Shown here: piece by piece, positions 8,581-16,427 of the stretch
Position numbering within the stretch: the stretch's first letter is position 1
How the letters are laid out: every line of letters starts with the position of its first letter
Source: Mesorhizobium escarrei
Lineage (GTDB): Bacteria > Pseudomonadota > Alphaproteobacteria > Rhizobiales > Rhizobiaceae
NCBI RefSeq assembly: GCF_935825525.1
Contig: NZ_CAKXZT010000190.1
Coordinates: 1-64,000 of the forward strand
Reading direction: 5' to 3'
DNA length: 64,000 nt
Notes under the pieces: model-generated
The model's database searches: none
What the model was told of the DNA's origin: nothing
What the model saw: the letters and a program-made list of their open reading frames with translations, nothing else
Translations under genes and position numbers: made by a program

Positions 8581-9594
8581 ATGCGCGCCGTCGGTTATCA
8601 AATTCCAGCTCCCATCACGGACGAGGCCTCCCTCGTCGACATCGAACTGTCGAAGCCGGACACCAAGGGACGCGACCTGCTGGTCGAGGTGAAGGCGATC
8701 TCGGTCAACCCGGTCGACACCAAGGTGCGGCGCAACATCGCTCCCGAAGCCGGCCAATGGCGGGTGCTCGGTTGGGATGCCGCCGGCCGGGTTGTCGCGA
8801 CCGGCCCGGGCGCTGAGCTCTTCAGGGCCGGTGACGATGTCTTCTATTCAGGCGCGCTTGCGCCGCAAGGCACCAATGCCGAGTTCCATTGTGTCGACGA
8901 GCGGCTCGTCGGCCGCAAGCCGACCTCACTCGGCTATGCGGAAGCAGCAGCGCTGCCGTTGACGGCGGTCACTGCCTGGGAGACCCTTTTCGATCGTCTC
9001 GACGTCAGAAAGCCCGTTCCGGGCGCGGCACCCGCCATCCTGATCATCGGCGGCGCCGGCGGTGTCGGATCGATCGCAGTGCAGCTTGCGAGACAACTGA
9101 CCGGTCTGACGGTGATTGCCACCGCGTCGAGGCTCGAAACACGGGACTGGGCGCTCGGGCTCGGCGCCCACCATGTCGTTGATCATTCCAAGCCGCTGGC
9201 GGCCGAAGTCGCAGCACTGGACATCGGTGCCCCTAGCTTCGTGTTCTCGACGACGAACACTGACGAGCATCTGGCCGAGATCGCCGCGTTGATCGCGCCG
9301 CAGGGACGTTTCGCGGTTATCGACGATCCGAAATTGCTCGACATCAATCCGTTCAAGCGCAAGAGCGTCTCGGTGCATTGGGAGTTCATGTTCACCCGCT
9401 CGATGTTCGAGACGGCGGACATGGCGTCGCAAGGCGAACATCTGAACGAATTGGCGAGGCTCGTTGACACTGGCGCGATCCGGACGACGCTTGGCGAGAC
9501 TGGCGGCCTCATCAATGCCGCCAATTTGAAGCGCGCCCATGCGCTGATCGAGAGCGGCAAGGCCAAGGGAAAGATCGTCCTGGAGGGCTTCTAG
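8581..9594 (+). CDS. Zinc-binding alcohol dehydrogenase family protein (NADPH:quinone reductase-like)
   Basis: A 337-residue medium-chain dehydrogenase/reductase. The N-terminal GroES-like domain has VEVKAISVNPVDTKVRR. The Rossmann domain has IIGGAGGVGSIAVQLARQ near residues 155-172, and the C-terminus ends AHALIESGKAKGKIVL. The catalytic zinc ligands of true alcohol dehydrogenases are absent, so quinone or enone reduction with NADPH is the better guess. The ATG at 8581 has GGAG 6 bases upstream; the ATG at 8575 directly abuts that site. It is probably induced through the divergent HxlR regulator. Confidence 0.88.
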   Translation: MRAVGYQIPAPITDEASLVDIELSKPDTKGRDLLVEVKAISVNPVDTKVRRNIAPEAGQWRVLGWDAAGRVVATGPGAELFRAGDDVFYSGALAPQGTNAEFHCVDERLVGRKPTSLGYAEAAALPLTAVTAWETLFDRLDVRKPVPGAAPAILIIGGAGGVGSIAVQLARQLTGLTVIATASRLETRDWALGLGAHHVVDHSKPLAAEVAALDIGAPSFVFSTTNTDEHLAEIAALIAPQGRFAVIDDPKLLDINPFKRKSVSVHWEFMFTRSMFETADMASQGEHLNELARLVDTGAIRTTLGETGGLINAANLKRAHALIESGKAKGKIVLEGF

Positions 9595-9620
9595 CCAACT
9601 GACGGCGGCGCGTCCGGCTC

Positions 9621-10298
9621 TTATTTCTGCAAAAACTCTTCTATCTGGCTGAAGACGTTGACGAACATCGCTTCGGTCAGCACGCCGGTGTTGGTGTTGT
9701 AGCGCGAGCAATGGTAGCTGGAGAACAGCGTCACGCCATTGGTTTGCTGCTGCCCGCCGTGGCGGAAGGGAAAAGCGGCAACACGCTGGCCGAGCGCCCG
9801 CACGGTCGACTGGTGCGCGATCGAGCCCAGCGCCAGCACGGCGCGCAGGTTTTTAAACCGTGCGATCGTCGGCATCAGGAATGTTCGGCAGGTGGCAATC
9901 TCGGCGCCGACCGGCTTGTTGTCAGGCGGCACGCAGCGCACTGCATTGGTGATCGCCGTGCCGACAAGCTCCAGCCCGTCATCGGGCCGCGCCTTGAATT
10001 GGCCGCGAGCAAAGCCGTGTGCGATCAGCGTGTTGTAGAGCAGGTCGCCGGCAAAATCGCCGGTGAAGGGGCGTCCGGTGCGGTTTGCACCACGCAGACC
10101 CGGCGCCAGCCCGACAATTAACAGTTTAACGGCATCCTCGCCCTCCGGCGGCAAGAAAGTCGGCACCGGTGCATTGAACCAGGACGGCTCGCGCTGCCGC
10201 CATTGCGCGATAAAATCATGCAGCCGCGGGCAGAGCGGGCAATCGCGATCGGGCTCTGGGGACGCGACCAGCGGAGCGGTCAAGACCGCCGCCGTCAA
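9621..10298 (-). CDS. Uracil-DNA glycosylase, family 5-like
   Basis: Removes uracil (and in this family some oxidised or deaminated bases) from DNA. The 225-residue protein has an N-terminal CPLC pair (C20, C23) and later cysteines (VRCVPP, ATCRTF) that would ligate a 4Fe-4S cluster. The family motif GLAPGLRGANRTGRPFTGD follows, where plain Ala replaces the catalytic acid of other UDG families, then the distal motif SSYHCSRYN. The only plausible start is a TTG at 10298 that overlaps the stop of the upstream NYN gene by four bases (TTGA), implying translational coupling. Confidence 0.87.
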   Translation of the reverse strand: MTAAVLTAPLVASPEPDRDCPLCPRLHDFIAQWRQREPSWFNAPVPTFLPPEGEDAVKLLIVGLAPGLRGANRTGRPFTGDFAGDLLYNTLIAHGFARGQFKARPDDGLELVGTAITNAVRCVPPDNKPVGAEIATCRTFLMPTIARFKNLRAVLALGSIAHQSTVRALGQRVAAFPFRHGGQQQTNGVTLFSSYHCSRYNTNTGVLTEAMFVNVFSQIEEFLQK

Positions 10299-10876
10299 TA
10301 CTCGTCCTCGTCGACTTCGGCCGGTTCGGGCCGGCGCACCGACCGCTCGGATGGATCGCGGCCGACATCGCTCTTCAGCGTCATCAGGTCGATAAAATGA
10401 TCGGCCTGGCGGCGCAGATCGTCGGAAATCATCGGCGGCTGCGAAGCCATGGTCGAGACGATCGAGACCTTGCGCCCGCGCCGCTGCAGCGCCTCGACCA
10501 GCGTGCGGAAATCGCCGTCGCCGGAAAAGATGACGTAGTGGTCGACGACATCGGCGAGTTCCAGCGCATCGACGGTCAGCTCGATATCCATATTGCCCTT
10601 GATCTTGCGGCGGCCGGTCGAGTCGGTGAACTCCTTGGCCGGCTTGGTCACCACCTTGAAGCCGTTATAGTCAAGCCAATCGATCAGCGGCCGGATCGAG
10701 GAATACTCCTGATCCTCGACCAGCGCGGTGTAGTAGTAGGCACGCAGCAGGTAGCCGCGCTTCTGGAAGCTCGACAAAAGCCTGCGGTAGTCGATGTCGA
10801 AGCCGAGCGCGCGCGACGTGGCGTAAAGATTGGCGCCGTCGATGAAAAGCGCGATTTTTTCACGAGGATCGAACAT
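10295..10876 (-). CDS. NYN-domain (LabA/DUF88) predicted RNase
   Basis: A 193-residue protein of the NYN/PIN-like nuclease superfamily. The conserved acidic residues are visible: D13 in LFIDGANLY, D97 and D103 in KGNMDIELTVDAL, and D120/D122 in FSGDGDF. These should bind the catalytic metal. A conserved IVSTMASQPPMISDDLRRQADHF segment follows, then an acidic tail (EPAEVDEDEY). In rhizobia this gene sits just before rpoZ on the opposite strand, as here. Its RNA target is unknown. Translationally coupled to the downstream UDG gene. Confidence 0.88.
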   Translation of the reverse strand: MFDPREKIALFIDGANLYATSRALGFDIDYRRLLSSFQKRGYLLRAYYYTALVEDQEYSSIRPLIDWLDYNGFKVVTKPAKEFTDSTGRRKIKGNMDIELTVDALELADVVDHYVIFSGDGDFRTLVEALQRRGRKVSIVSTMASQPPMISDDLRRQADHFIDLMTLKSDVGRDPSERSVRRPEPAEVDEDEY

Positions 10877-11185
10877 GGCAAATATTCCTTTTCGAAAATA
10901 AGCGGTCGTCTAAATGCACGTGACTATCGGTCGGCCTGAAATAACCGGCTGACCTTCGTCATTCGAGATAACGCCGGTTTTACGGCAAACCAAGGGTATG
11001 ATGCTGCATAGCAAGCAATTGTGATCGGTGCCGTATAATCGCAGGCGGCGCGCGCCCAGATTGGCCGTGGCCAGGCCCCTGGCCCGGCCCCGACCTGGTA
11101 TTGCCAAAAAGCTTGTATTTTGGCGGCGTTCGGGTTATGGACCGCGCCTGTTTTCCATCAAATCCAGGCATGAAAGGGGCAACTC
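10877..11185. other. Divergent promoter region between the NYN gene and rpoZ, no gene seen
   Basis: This 309-base gap must hold promoters for the NYN/UDG pair and for rpoZ. A G/C-rich patch around 11065-11098 (repeats of GGCC and CCTGG) could form hairpins in the rpoZ leader. GAAAGGGGC ahead of the rpoZ ATG serves as ribosome binding site. No reading frame looks like a protein. Confidence 0.5.
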
Positions 11186-11587
11186 ATGGCCCGCGTAACC
11201 GTTGAAGATTGCATCGACAAGGTCAACAACCGCTTCGAGCTCGTGCTTCTGGCCGGCCACCGCGCCCGTCAGATCAGCCAGGGCGCGCAGATCACCGTTC
11301 CTCGTGACAACGACAAGAATCCGGTCATCGCGCTGCGCGAGATCGCCGAGGAGACATTGTCGCCCGACGACCTCAAGGAAGACCTGATCCACTCCCTGCA
11401 GAAGCATGTCGAGGTCGACGAGCCGGAAGCCGACGGCGAGGCGATCGCCGACCAGACCGGTACCGCCGCTGCGGCAACCGATGCCGACGACACCGAGGAC
11501 AACATCACCTTCGACCGCATGACCGAGGAAGACCTCCTGGCCGGCATCGAAGGTCTGGTGCCGCCGGAAAAAAGCGACGACTATTAA
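11186..11587 (+). CDS. rpoZ: DNA-directed RNA polymerase omega subunit
   Basis: The small RNA polymerase subunit that chaperones beta' and contributes to ppGpp response. The 133-residue protein has the omega core MARVTVEDCIDKVNNRFELV, HRARQISQGAQITVPRDNDK and NPVIALREIAEETL. An acidic C-terminal extension (roughly residues 75-133) is typical of Rhizobiales omega. GAAAGGGGC precedes the ATG. It stands directly upstream of the rsh gene, linking the polymerase subunit to the ppGpp enzyme in one locus. Confidence 0.97.
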   Translation: MARVTVEDCIDKVNNRFELVLLAGHRARQISQGAQITVPRDNDKNPVIALREIAEETLSPDDLKEDLIHSLQKHVEVDEPEADGEAIADQTGTAAAATDADDTEDNITFDRMTEEDLLAGIEGLVPPEKSDDY

Positions 11588-11698
11588 TCTTCCCATCGGC
11601 CGCCGACACTTTCGCGCCGGCGGTTTCGTGGTTATCTATGACATGCGCCGTACGCCAGTGCGGCGCATGATTCATTTCAGCACTGCGAGATCCCGCCC

Positions 11699-13927
11699 AT
11701 GATGCGTCAGTATGAGCTTGTCGAGCGCGTCCAGCGCTACAAGCCTGACGTCAACGAGGCGCTGCTCAACAAGGCCTATGTCTACGCCATGCAGAAGCAT
11801 GGTCACCAGAAGCGCGCCTCCGGCGATCCTTATTTCTCGCATCCGCTCGAAGTCGCCGCCATCCTCACCGAAATGCACATGGATGAGGCGACCATCGCGG
11901 TTGCGTTGCTGCACGACACGATCGAGGACACCACGGCGACCAGGGCCGAGATCGACGAGCTGTTCGGTCCGGAAATGGGCAAGCTGGTCGAAGGCCTGAC
12001 CAAGCTGAAGAAACTCGACCTCGTCTCCAAGAAGGCCGAGCAGGCGGAAAACCTGCGCAAGCTCTTGCTGGCGATATCGGAAGACGTTCGCGTGCTTCTG
12101 GTCAAGCTTGCCGACCGCTTGCACAACATGCGCACGCTGGACCATGTGCCCGAAGCCAAGCGCCTGCGCATCGCCGAGGAAACGATGGATATCTATGCGC
12201 CGCTGGCCGGGCGCATGGGCATGCAAGGCATGCGCGAGGAGCTCGAGGAGATCGCCTTCCGCTTCATCAATCCCGAAGCCTACCGCGCCGTCACCGCGCG
12301 GCTCGCCGAAATCTTCGAGCGCAACAAGGATGTGCTGTCCGAGATCGAGAAGGCGCTGTCCACGCTGTTCGACAAATATGCGATCAAGGCCGAGGTCAAG
12401 AGCCGTCAGAAGAAGCCCTGGTCGGTGTTCCGCAAGATGGAGGCCAAGGCGCTGTCCTTCGAGCAGCTGTCCGACATTTTCGGCTTTCGCGTCGTCGTCG
12501 ATACCGTCGAGGACTGCTACCGGGCGCTCGGCGCCATCCACACGACATGGTCGATGGTGCCCGGCCGCTTCAAAGACTACATCTCGACCCCGAAGCAGAA
12601 CGACTACCGTTCGATCCACACCACCATCGTCGGACCGTCGCGGCAGCGCGTCGAGCTGCAGATCCGCACCTATCAGATGAACAAGATCGCCGAATATGGC
12701 GTTGCCGCGCATTCGATCTACAAGGACAGCGGCGGCAAGGTGAACGGCACCGCCCACGCGATCTCGAAGGAGACCAACGCCTATGCCTGGCTGCGGCGCA
12801 CCATCGAGCAGCTAGCCGAAGGCGACAATCCCGAGGACTTCCTCGAAAACACCAAACTGGAGCTGTTCCAGGACCAGGTGTTCTGCTTCACGCCTAAGGG
12901 AATGCTGATCGCGCTGCCGCGCGGCGCCACGCCGATCGACTTCGCCTATGCGGTGCACACCGATGTCGGGGATACCTGCGTCGGGGCCAAGGTCAATGGC
13001 CGCATCATGCCGCTGATGACCGAGCTGAAGAATGGCGACGAGGTCGAGATCATCCGCTCCAAGGCGCAGGTGCCGCCGGCGGCATGGGAATCGGTCGTCG
13101 TCACCGGCAAGGCGCGCTCGGCGATCCGCCGCGCCACCAAGAATGCCATCCGCAAGCAGTATTCGGGTCTCGGTATCCGCATACTGGAACGCGCTTTCGA
13201 GCGGTCAGGCAAGATTTTTACCAAGGAAAGCTTGAAATCGGTGCTGCATCGGCTGGCACGCAAGGACATCGAGGATGTGCTGGCCTCTGTCGGCCGCGGC
13301 GAGCTTGCCTCCACCGATGTCATGAAGGCGGTGTTTCCCGACTACAAGGACGAGCGCGTCACGCTGGCCGCGCCCAAGCAGCGCGAGGAGGGCTGGTCGA
13401 AGATCCGCAACGCCGCCGGCATGCTGTTCCAGATTCCGGGCCGCGCCGCACGCAAGGACAAGGACCAGCCAAAGGACGGCGCCGTGCCGATCCGCGGAGT
13501 GCGCGGCGACCTGCCGGTCCGCTTCGCGCCGGAAGGCGCTGTGCCCGGCGACCGCATCGTCGGCATCGTGCAGCCGGGGACCGGCATCACCATCTATCCG
13601 ATCCAGTCGCCGGCGCTGCAGGCCTTCGACGACCAGCCCGAACGCTGGATCGACGTGCGCTGGGACATAGACGAGCGCACCAAGGAGCGTTTTCCGGCGC
13701 GCGTCTCGGTCACCGCCATCAACGCGCCGGGGTCGCTGGCCGACATCTCACAGGTCGTTGCATCCAACGACGCCAACATCCATACATTGTCGATGGTGCG
13801 CACCGCGCCTGATTTCACCGAAATGCTGATCGATCTCGAAGTCTGGGACCTGAAGCACCTGAACCGGCTGCTGTCGCAGCTCAAGGATAATTCGAGCGTC
13901 AGCGATGCACGGCGCGTGAATGGGTGA
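11699..13927 (+). CDS. spoT: Bifunctional (p)ppGpp synthetase/hydrolase Rsh
   Basis: Makes and degrades (p)ppGpp, the stringent-response alarmone. The 742-residue protein has an HD hydrolase domain with VALLHDTIEDT (H72, D73). A synthetase domain follows with IFGFRVVVDTVEDCYRALG and YRSIHTTIVGPSRQRVELQI. Then come a TGS domain (near 390-450, FTPKGMLIALPRGATPIDFA) and a C-terminal ACT domain (near 660-742). Both catalytic signatures look intact, as expected for the single long Rsh of alphaproteobacteria. Two adjacent ATG codons (11699, 11702) are possible starts. The stop codon lies inside the first unit of a 7-base tandem repeat. Confidence 0.96.
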   Translation: MMRQYELVERVQRYKPDVNEALLNKAYVYAMQKHGHQKRASGDPYFSHPLEVAAILTEMHMDEATIAVALLHDTIEDTTATRAEIDELFGPEMGKLVEGLTKLKKLDLVSKKAEQAENLRKLLLAISEDVRVLLVKLADRLHNMRTLDHVPEAKRLRIAEETMDIYAPLAGRMGMQGMREELEEIAFRFINPEAYRAVTARLAEIFERNKDVLSEIEKALSTLFDKYAIKAEVKSRQKKPWSVFRKMEAKALSFEQLSDIFGFRVVVDTVEDCYRALGAIHTTWSMVPGRFKDYISTPKQNDYRSIHTTIVGPSRQRVELQIRTYQMNKIAEYGVAAHSIYKDSGGKVNGTAHAISKETNAYAWLRRTIEQLAEGDNPEDFLENTKLELFQDQVFCFTPKGMLIALPRGATPIDFAYAVHTDVGDTCVGAKVNGRIMPLMTELKNGDEVEIIRSKAQVPPAAWESVVVTGKARSAIRRATKNAIRKQYSGLGIRILERAFERSGKIFTKESLKSVLHRLARKDIEDVLASVGRGELASTDVMKAVFPDYKDERVTLAAPKQREEGWSKIRNAAGMLFQIPGRAARKDKDQPKDGAVPIRGVRGDLPVRFAPEGAVPGDRIVGIVQPGTGITIYPIQSPALQAFDDQPERWIDVRWDIDERTKERFPARVSVTAINAPGSLADISQVVASNDANIHTLSMVRTAPDFTEMLIDLEVWDLKHLNRLLSQLKDNSSVSDARRVNG

Positions 13928-14033
13928 GTAGTGAGTAGTGAATAGTGAATAGTGAATAGTGAATAGTGAATAGTGAATAGTGAATAGTGAATAGGATGCC
14001 ATCACTACTCACTACCATTCACCATTCACTACA
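13924..14033. repeat. Ten-unit 7-base tandem repeat with an inverted partner
   Basis: Positions 13924-13993 are ten head-to-tail 7-base units: two GTGAGTA followed by eight GTGAATA. The arm at 14003-14033 (ACTACTCACTACCATTCACC and on) is their approximate reverse complement, so the RNA can fold into a long stem-loop. The array begins at the last bases of the rsh gene and ends 12 bases before the pyrE ATG. Unit number is likely to vary by replication slippage. Confidence 0.9.
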
Positions 14034-14045
14034 TGGAGCGAACAA

Positions 14046-14624
14046 ATGAACACCGACGAAGTGCTGGGCGTTTTCCGTGAAGCCGGTGCCGTTCTCGAAG
14101 GGCATTTCATCCTGACATCGGGCTTGCGAAGCCCGGTCTTCCTGCAGAAGGCGCGGGTCTTCATGCATGCCGACAAGACCGAGCGCCTGTGCAAGGCGCT
14201 GGCCGAAAAGATCCGCGCTGCTGTGTCCGGCAGGATCGATTACGTTGTCGGCCCGGCGATCGGCGGGCTGATCCCGGCCTACGAGACGTCGCGCCATATT
14301 GGCGCACCGGCGATCTGGGTCGAGCGGGAAGGGGGCGAGTTCCGGCTCCGCCGCTTCGAGATCGCCAGGGGTTCGCGCGTCGTCATCGTCGAGGACATCG
14401 TCACCACTGGCCTGTCGATCCGCGAGACCATCGACTGCCTGCGCGCGCTTGGCGCCGAGGTCGTTGCCGCTGCCTGCATCATCGACCGCTCGGCCGGCAA
14501 GACCGATGTCGGCGTGCCGCTGATCGCGCTCGCCGAATATGAGGTTCCGGCCTACCCGGCCGACAGGCTGCCGCCCGAGCTTGCCGCCATACCGCCAGTC
14601 AAGCCGGGCAGCCGCAACATCTGA
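14046..14624 (+). CDS. pyrE: Orotate phosphoribosyltransferase
   Basis: Transfers the phosphoribosyl group of PRPP to orotate to give OMP in pyrimidine synthesis. The 192-residue protein has SGLRSPVFLQKARVF, the GPAIGGLIPAYE segment, and the type I PRTase PRPP-binding motif VVIVEDIVTTGLS near residues 117-129. TGGAGCGAAC precedes the ATG. It follows the rsh gene, separated by a tandem-repeat hairpin that lies exactly where a leader or attenuator would be. Confidence 0.95.
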   Translation: MNTDEVLGVFREAGAVLEGHFILTSGLRSPVFLQKARVFMHADKTERLCKALAEKIRAAVSGRIDYVVGPAIGGLIPAYETSRHIGAPAIWVEREGGEFRLRRFEIARGSRVVIVEDIVTTGLSIRETIDCLRALGAEVVAAACIIDRSAGKTDVGVPLIALAEYEVPAYPADRLPPELAAIPPVKPGSRNI

Positions 14625-14762
14625 TGCATGTCGCCCAAAACTGCGCAGCGGTTTTGGGGTAAGGACATGCATAAAACAAGGAATGCATGTCGCCCAAAAG
14701 CATGCCCTTGGGCTTGACCGAGGGTGCGCAGCGGTTTTGGGACAAGGACATGCCAAAACAAA
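14624..14762. repeat. Two direct copies of a hairpin repeat (family D)
   Basis: Copy 1 (about 14624-14679) and copy 2 (about 14682-14762) both start with ATGCATGTCGCCCAAAA, contain TGCGCAGCGGTTTTGGG, and end with AAGGACATGC-AAAACA. Copy 2 carries an extra internal segment (14700-14725, GCATGCCCTTGGGCTTGACC and on). Each copy is an inverted repeat (GCATGTC ... GACATGC) and would form a hairpin behind pyrE. Confidence 0.85.
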
Positions 14763-14781
14763 CATTAGCTGAGGCGCTACC

Positions 14782-15162
14782 TTGATTGCCGGTATCGATC
14801 ATTTCGTGCTGACGGTTGGCTCTGTCGAAGACACCTGCGCCTTCTATCAGCGCGTGCTCGGCTTCAAGCGCCTCGATGAGCCGGACCGGCCGACGGCGCT
14901 GCTGTTTGGAACGCAAAAGATCAATGTGCATGAGGCAGGCCACACTTTCGAGCCGAAGGCCAAGGCGCCGACTCCAGGCTCCGCGGATTTTTGCCTGGTC
15001 GCCGCGCGCCCACTCGCAGAGATATGCGCCAGCCTGGCGGCCAATGGCGTTGCCGTCGAAGTCGGTCCGGTCGAGCGCGTCGGAGCCCGCGGCCCGATGA
15101 TGTCGGTCTATTTCCGCGATCCCGACGGCAACCTCGTCGAGGTCAGCGACTACAGCAGGTAA
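14782..15162 (+). CDS. VOC-family (glyoxalase-like) protein
   Basis: A 126-residue single-chain vicinal-oxygen-chelate protein. The paired beta-alpha-beta modules begin GIDHFVLTVGSVEDTCAFYQ and DFCLVAARPLAEICASL. Candidate metal ligands are His in GIDHFVL, His in INVHEAG and Glu in NLVEVSD. VYFRDPDGNLVEV is the usual C-terminal signature. The start is a TTG with GAGG about 8 bases upstream. The reaction is unknown (lyase, dioxygenase or resistance-type). It lies between two hairpin repeats and a gene-poor stretch, at the left edge of an apparently accessory segment. Confidence 0.85.
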   Translation: MIAGIDHFVLTVGSVEDTCAFYQRVLGFKRLDEPDRPTALLFGTQKINVHEAGHTFEPKAKAPTPGSADFCLVAARPLAEICASLAANGVAVEVGPVERVGARGPMMSVYFRDPDGNLVEVSDYSR

Positions 15163-15288
15163 CCGGTATTTTCGGCGAGAACGAAGTGCATCGGCAAAGC
15201 CGGCTGCGGCCGACCGTGTTCACGCATGCCGCAGCGGATAGGCCATCGTCCAGGTGCGGCGAAAGGTTAGTCTTGCCAAAGCCACAGC

Positions 15289-15792
15289 TCAGGCCAGTTC
15301 CGCTTCCACAGGGCAGTCGAGGCAAGCGGTATAGTTGCAGAGCCGGCAAATACGGTATGCATGGTCCTCGGTGCTGACGAGCCCGCGCAACAGCTTAGCG
15401 GCAAGGTTGCCGAATTCCTGCAACTCCTCCGAAGTCAGAATAGCGAGCGCTGACGCGAGCCCCGTCTGACGAGCAGAAAGAATGGCGCTGCAGGTCGTCT
15501 CGCCCAAAGGAGTGAGCCTTAGCGCTACCGCGCGATGGTCGTCAGGCGCCGAGAACCGAGCCGCCAATCCATCCGCGACCAGTCGATCAACCAATCTAAC
15601 GGTACCCGAATGAGACAGGGACAATGCGCGGCGCAGCCTCTCGATCGACAGGCCTGGTACGTGGCCAATGAGGGTGATCGCGGAAGCCGCTGGGCCGGGC
15701 TCCGGTGCTTTGGCCTGAGCGTCCCGCTGCAAAATGTCCGCAAAGGCGAGCGCTAGAGCGCCAATCACATTTTCAATCCTGGAATCAGTCAT
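15289..15792 (-). CDS. MarR-family regulator with a C-terminal four-cysteine cluster
   Basis: A 167-residue winged-helix regulator. The DNA-binding region spans about 48-95 (LSIERLRRALSLSHSGTVRL, wing SAPDDHRAVALRLT). The C-terminus carries C149, C152, C157 and C160 in the pattern C-x2-C-x4-C-x2-C, ending in PVE. That looks like a small metal site or redox switch. The ATG at 15790-15792 is chosen over a TTG two codons earlier; no good ribosome binding site is visible for either. It is divergent from the DUF417 gene, with two matching palindromes between them, which suggests it represses both directions. Confidence 0.88.
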   Translation of the reverse strand: MTDSRIENVIGALALAFADILQRDAQAKAPEPGPAASAITLIGHVPGLSIERLRRALSLSHSGTVRLVDRLVADGLAARFSAPDDHRAVALRLTPLGETTCSAILSARQTGLASALAILTSEELQEFGNLAAKLLRGLVSTEDHAYRICRLCNYTACLDCPVEAELA

Positions 15793-15804
15793 CGACAAAA
15801 AATA

Positions 15805-15855
15805 TATGCTCGGAACATATACATCAAGGTCGAATTATTATATGCTTAGAGCATA
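15805..15855. promoter_or_regulatory. Twin operator for the divergent MarR regulator
   Basis: Two related dyads lie in the 84-base gap. TATGCT-CGG-AACATA is at 15805-15819 (one mismatch between arms) and TATGCT-TAG-AGCATA at 15841-15855 (perfect arms). Their starts are 36 bases apart, and they share the TATGCT half-site. The first sits 13 bases from the regulator start codon, the second 21 bases before the DUF417 GTG, ideal for repressing both genes. Confidence 0.75.
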
Positions 15856-15876
15856 CAAAATCGAAAGGAGAAGGCC

Positions 15877-16392
15877 GTGTTTACCTCTGCAACCGCCAAC
15901 GCTCCGTTCGTGGCGCGCATCAATCAAGCTGGCTACCACCTTGCTGCCGTCGGTCGCGCGGTAACCCTTTTGGGGGTGGTGCTGCCTCTGCTGTTGATCG
16001 GCATTTTGAAATTCACCGCAATCGAGATCGAGGCGCTTAGGCCATTCGTCGAGAATACGCCTTGGCTGGCATGGCTCTATCCCGCATTCGGACCTGCGGG
16101 GACCTCCTCTTTCTTGGGCGTGGTCGAACTGGCCACAGCGTTTCTGCTGATAGCATCTGTCCGCAGCTTTTGGGCCGGCCTCATAGGGGGTGCCGTCGGT
16201 TCAGTCATCTTTGCGCTGACATCCTCGACAATGCTCACCCTGCCGATCTGGGAAACGGGCTCTGGAGGGTTTCCTTTCCTCAACGGGTTAGGTGCCTTTC
16301 TGATCAAGGATGTCGCCTTGCTCGGAGTGAGCTTGGTCATATTGGGGGGCAGCCTTCAGCAACTCGTATCCGACCCCCGACCGAAAAATTGA
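15877..16392 (+). CDS. DUF417 (YkgB-like) inner-membrane protein
   Basis: A 171-residue polytopic membrane protein of the DUF417 family (E. coli YkgB and RclC are members; RclC is linked to reactive chlorine resistance). About four membrane segments are visible, including VTLLGVVLPLLLIGILKFTA, LGVVELATAFLLIASV and DVALLGVSLVILGG. The conserved LKFTAIEIEALRPFVENTPW and GFPFLNGLGAFLIKD signatures are present. The start is a GTG with AAAGGAG 7 bases upstream. It is under the twin operator of the divergent MarR regulator and is followed by a glycolipid-binding-like protein 35 bases downstream, probably in one transcript. Confidence 0.87.
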   Translation: MFTSATANAPFVARINQAGYHLAAVGRAVTLLGVVLPLLLIGILKFTAIEIEALRPFVENTPWLAWLYPAFGPAGTSSFLGVVELATAFLLIASVRSFWAGLIGGAVGSVIFALTSSTMLTLPIWETGSGGFPFLNGLGAFLIKDVALLGVSLVILGGSLQQLVSDPRPKN

Positions 16393-16427
16393 TCGCAGTG
16401 ATGAACAACGAATCGAGAGGTGAGAGT

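Noticed and set aside
11600..11628. Terminator after rpoZ
   Set aside because: A 6-bp stem with a 12-base loop and only TTTC afterwards is too weak; rsh probably is reached by read-through or has its own promoter.
13924..13993. Possible CRISPR array
   Set aside because: The units are 7 bases with no spacers; it is a simple tandem repeat, and no cas genes are present.
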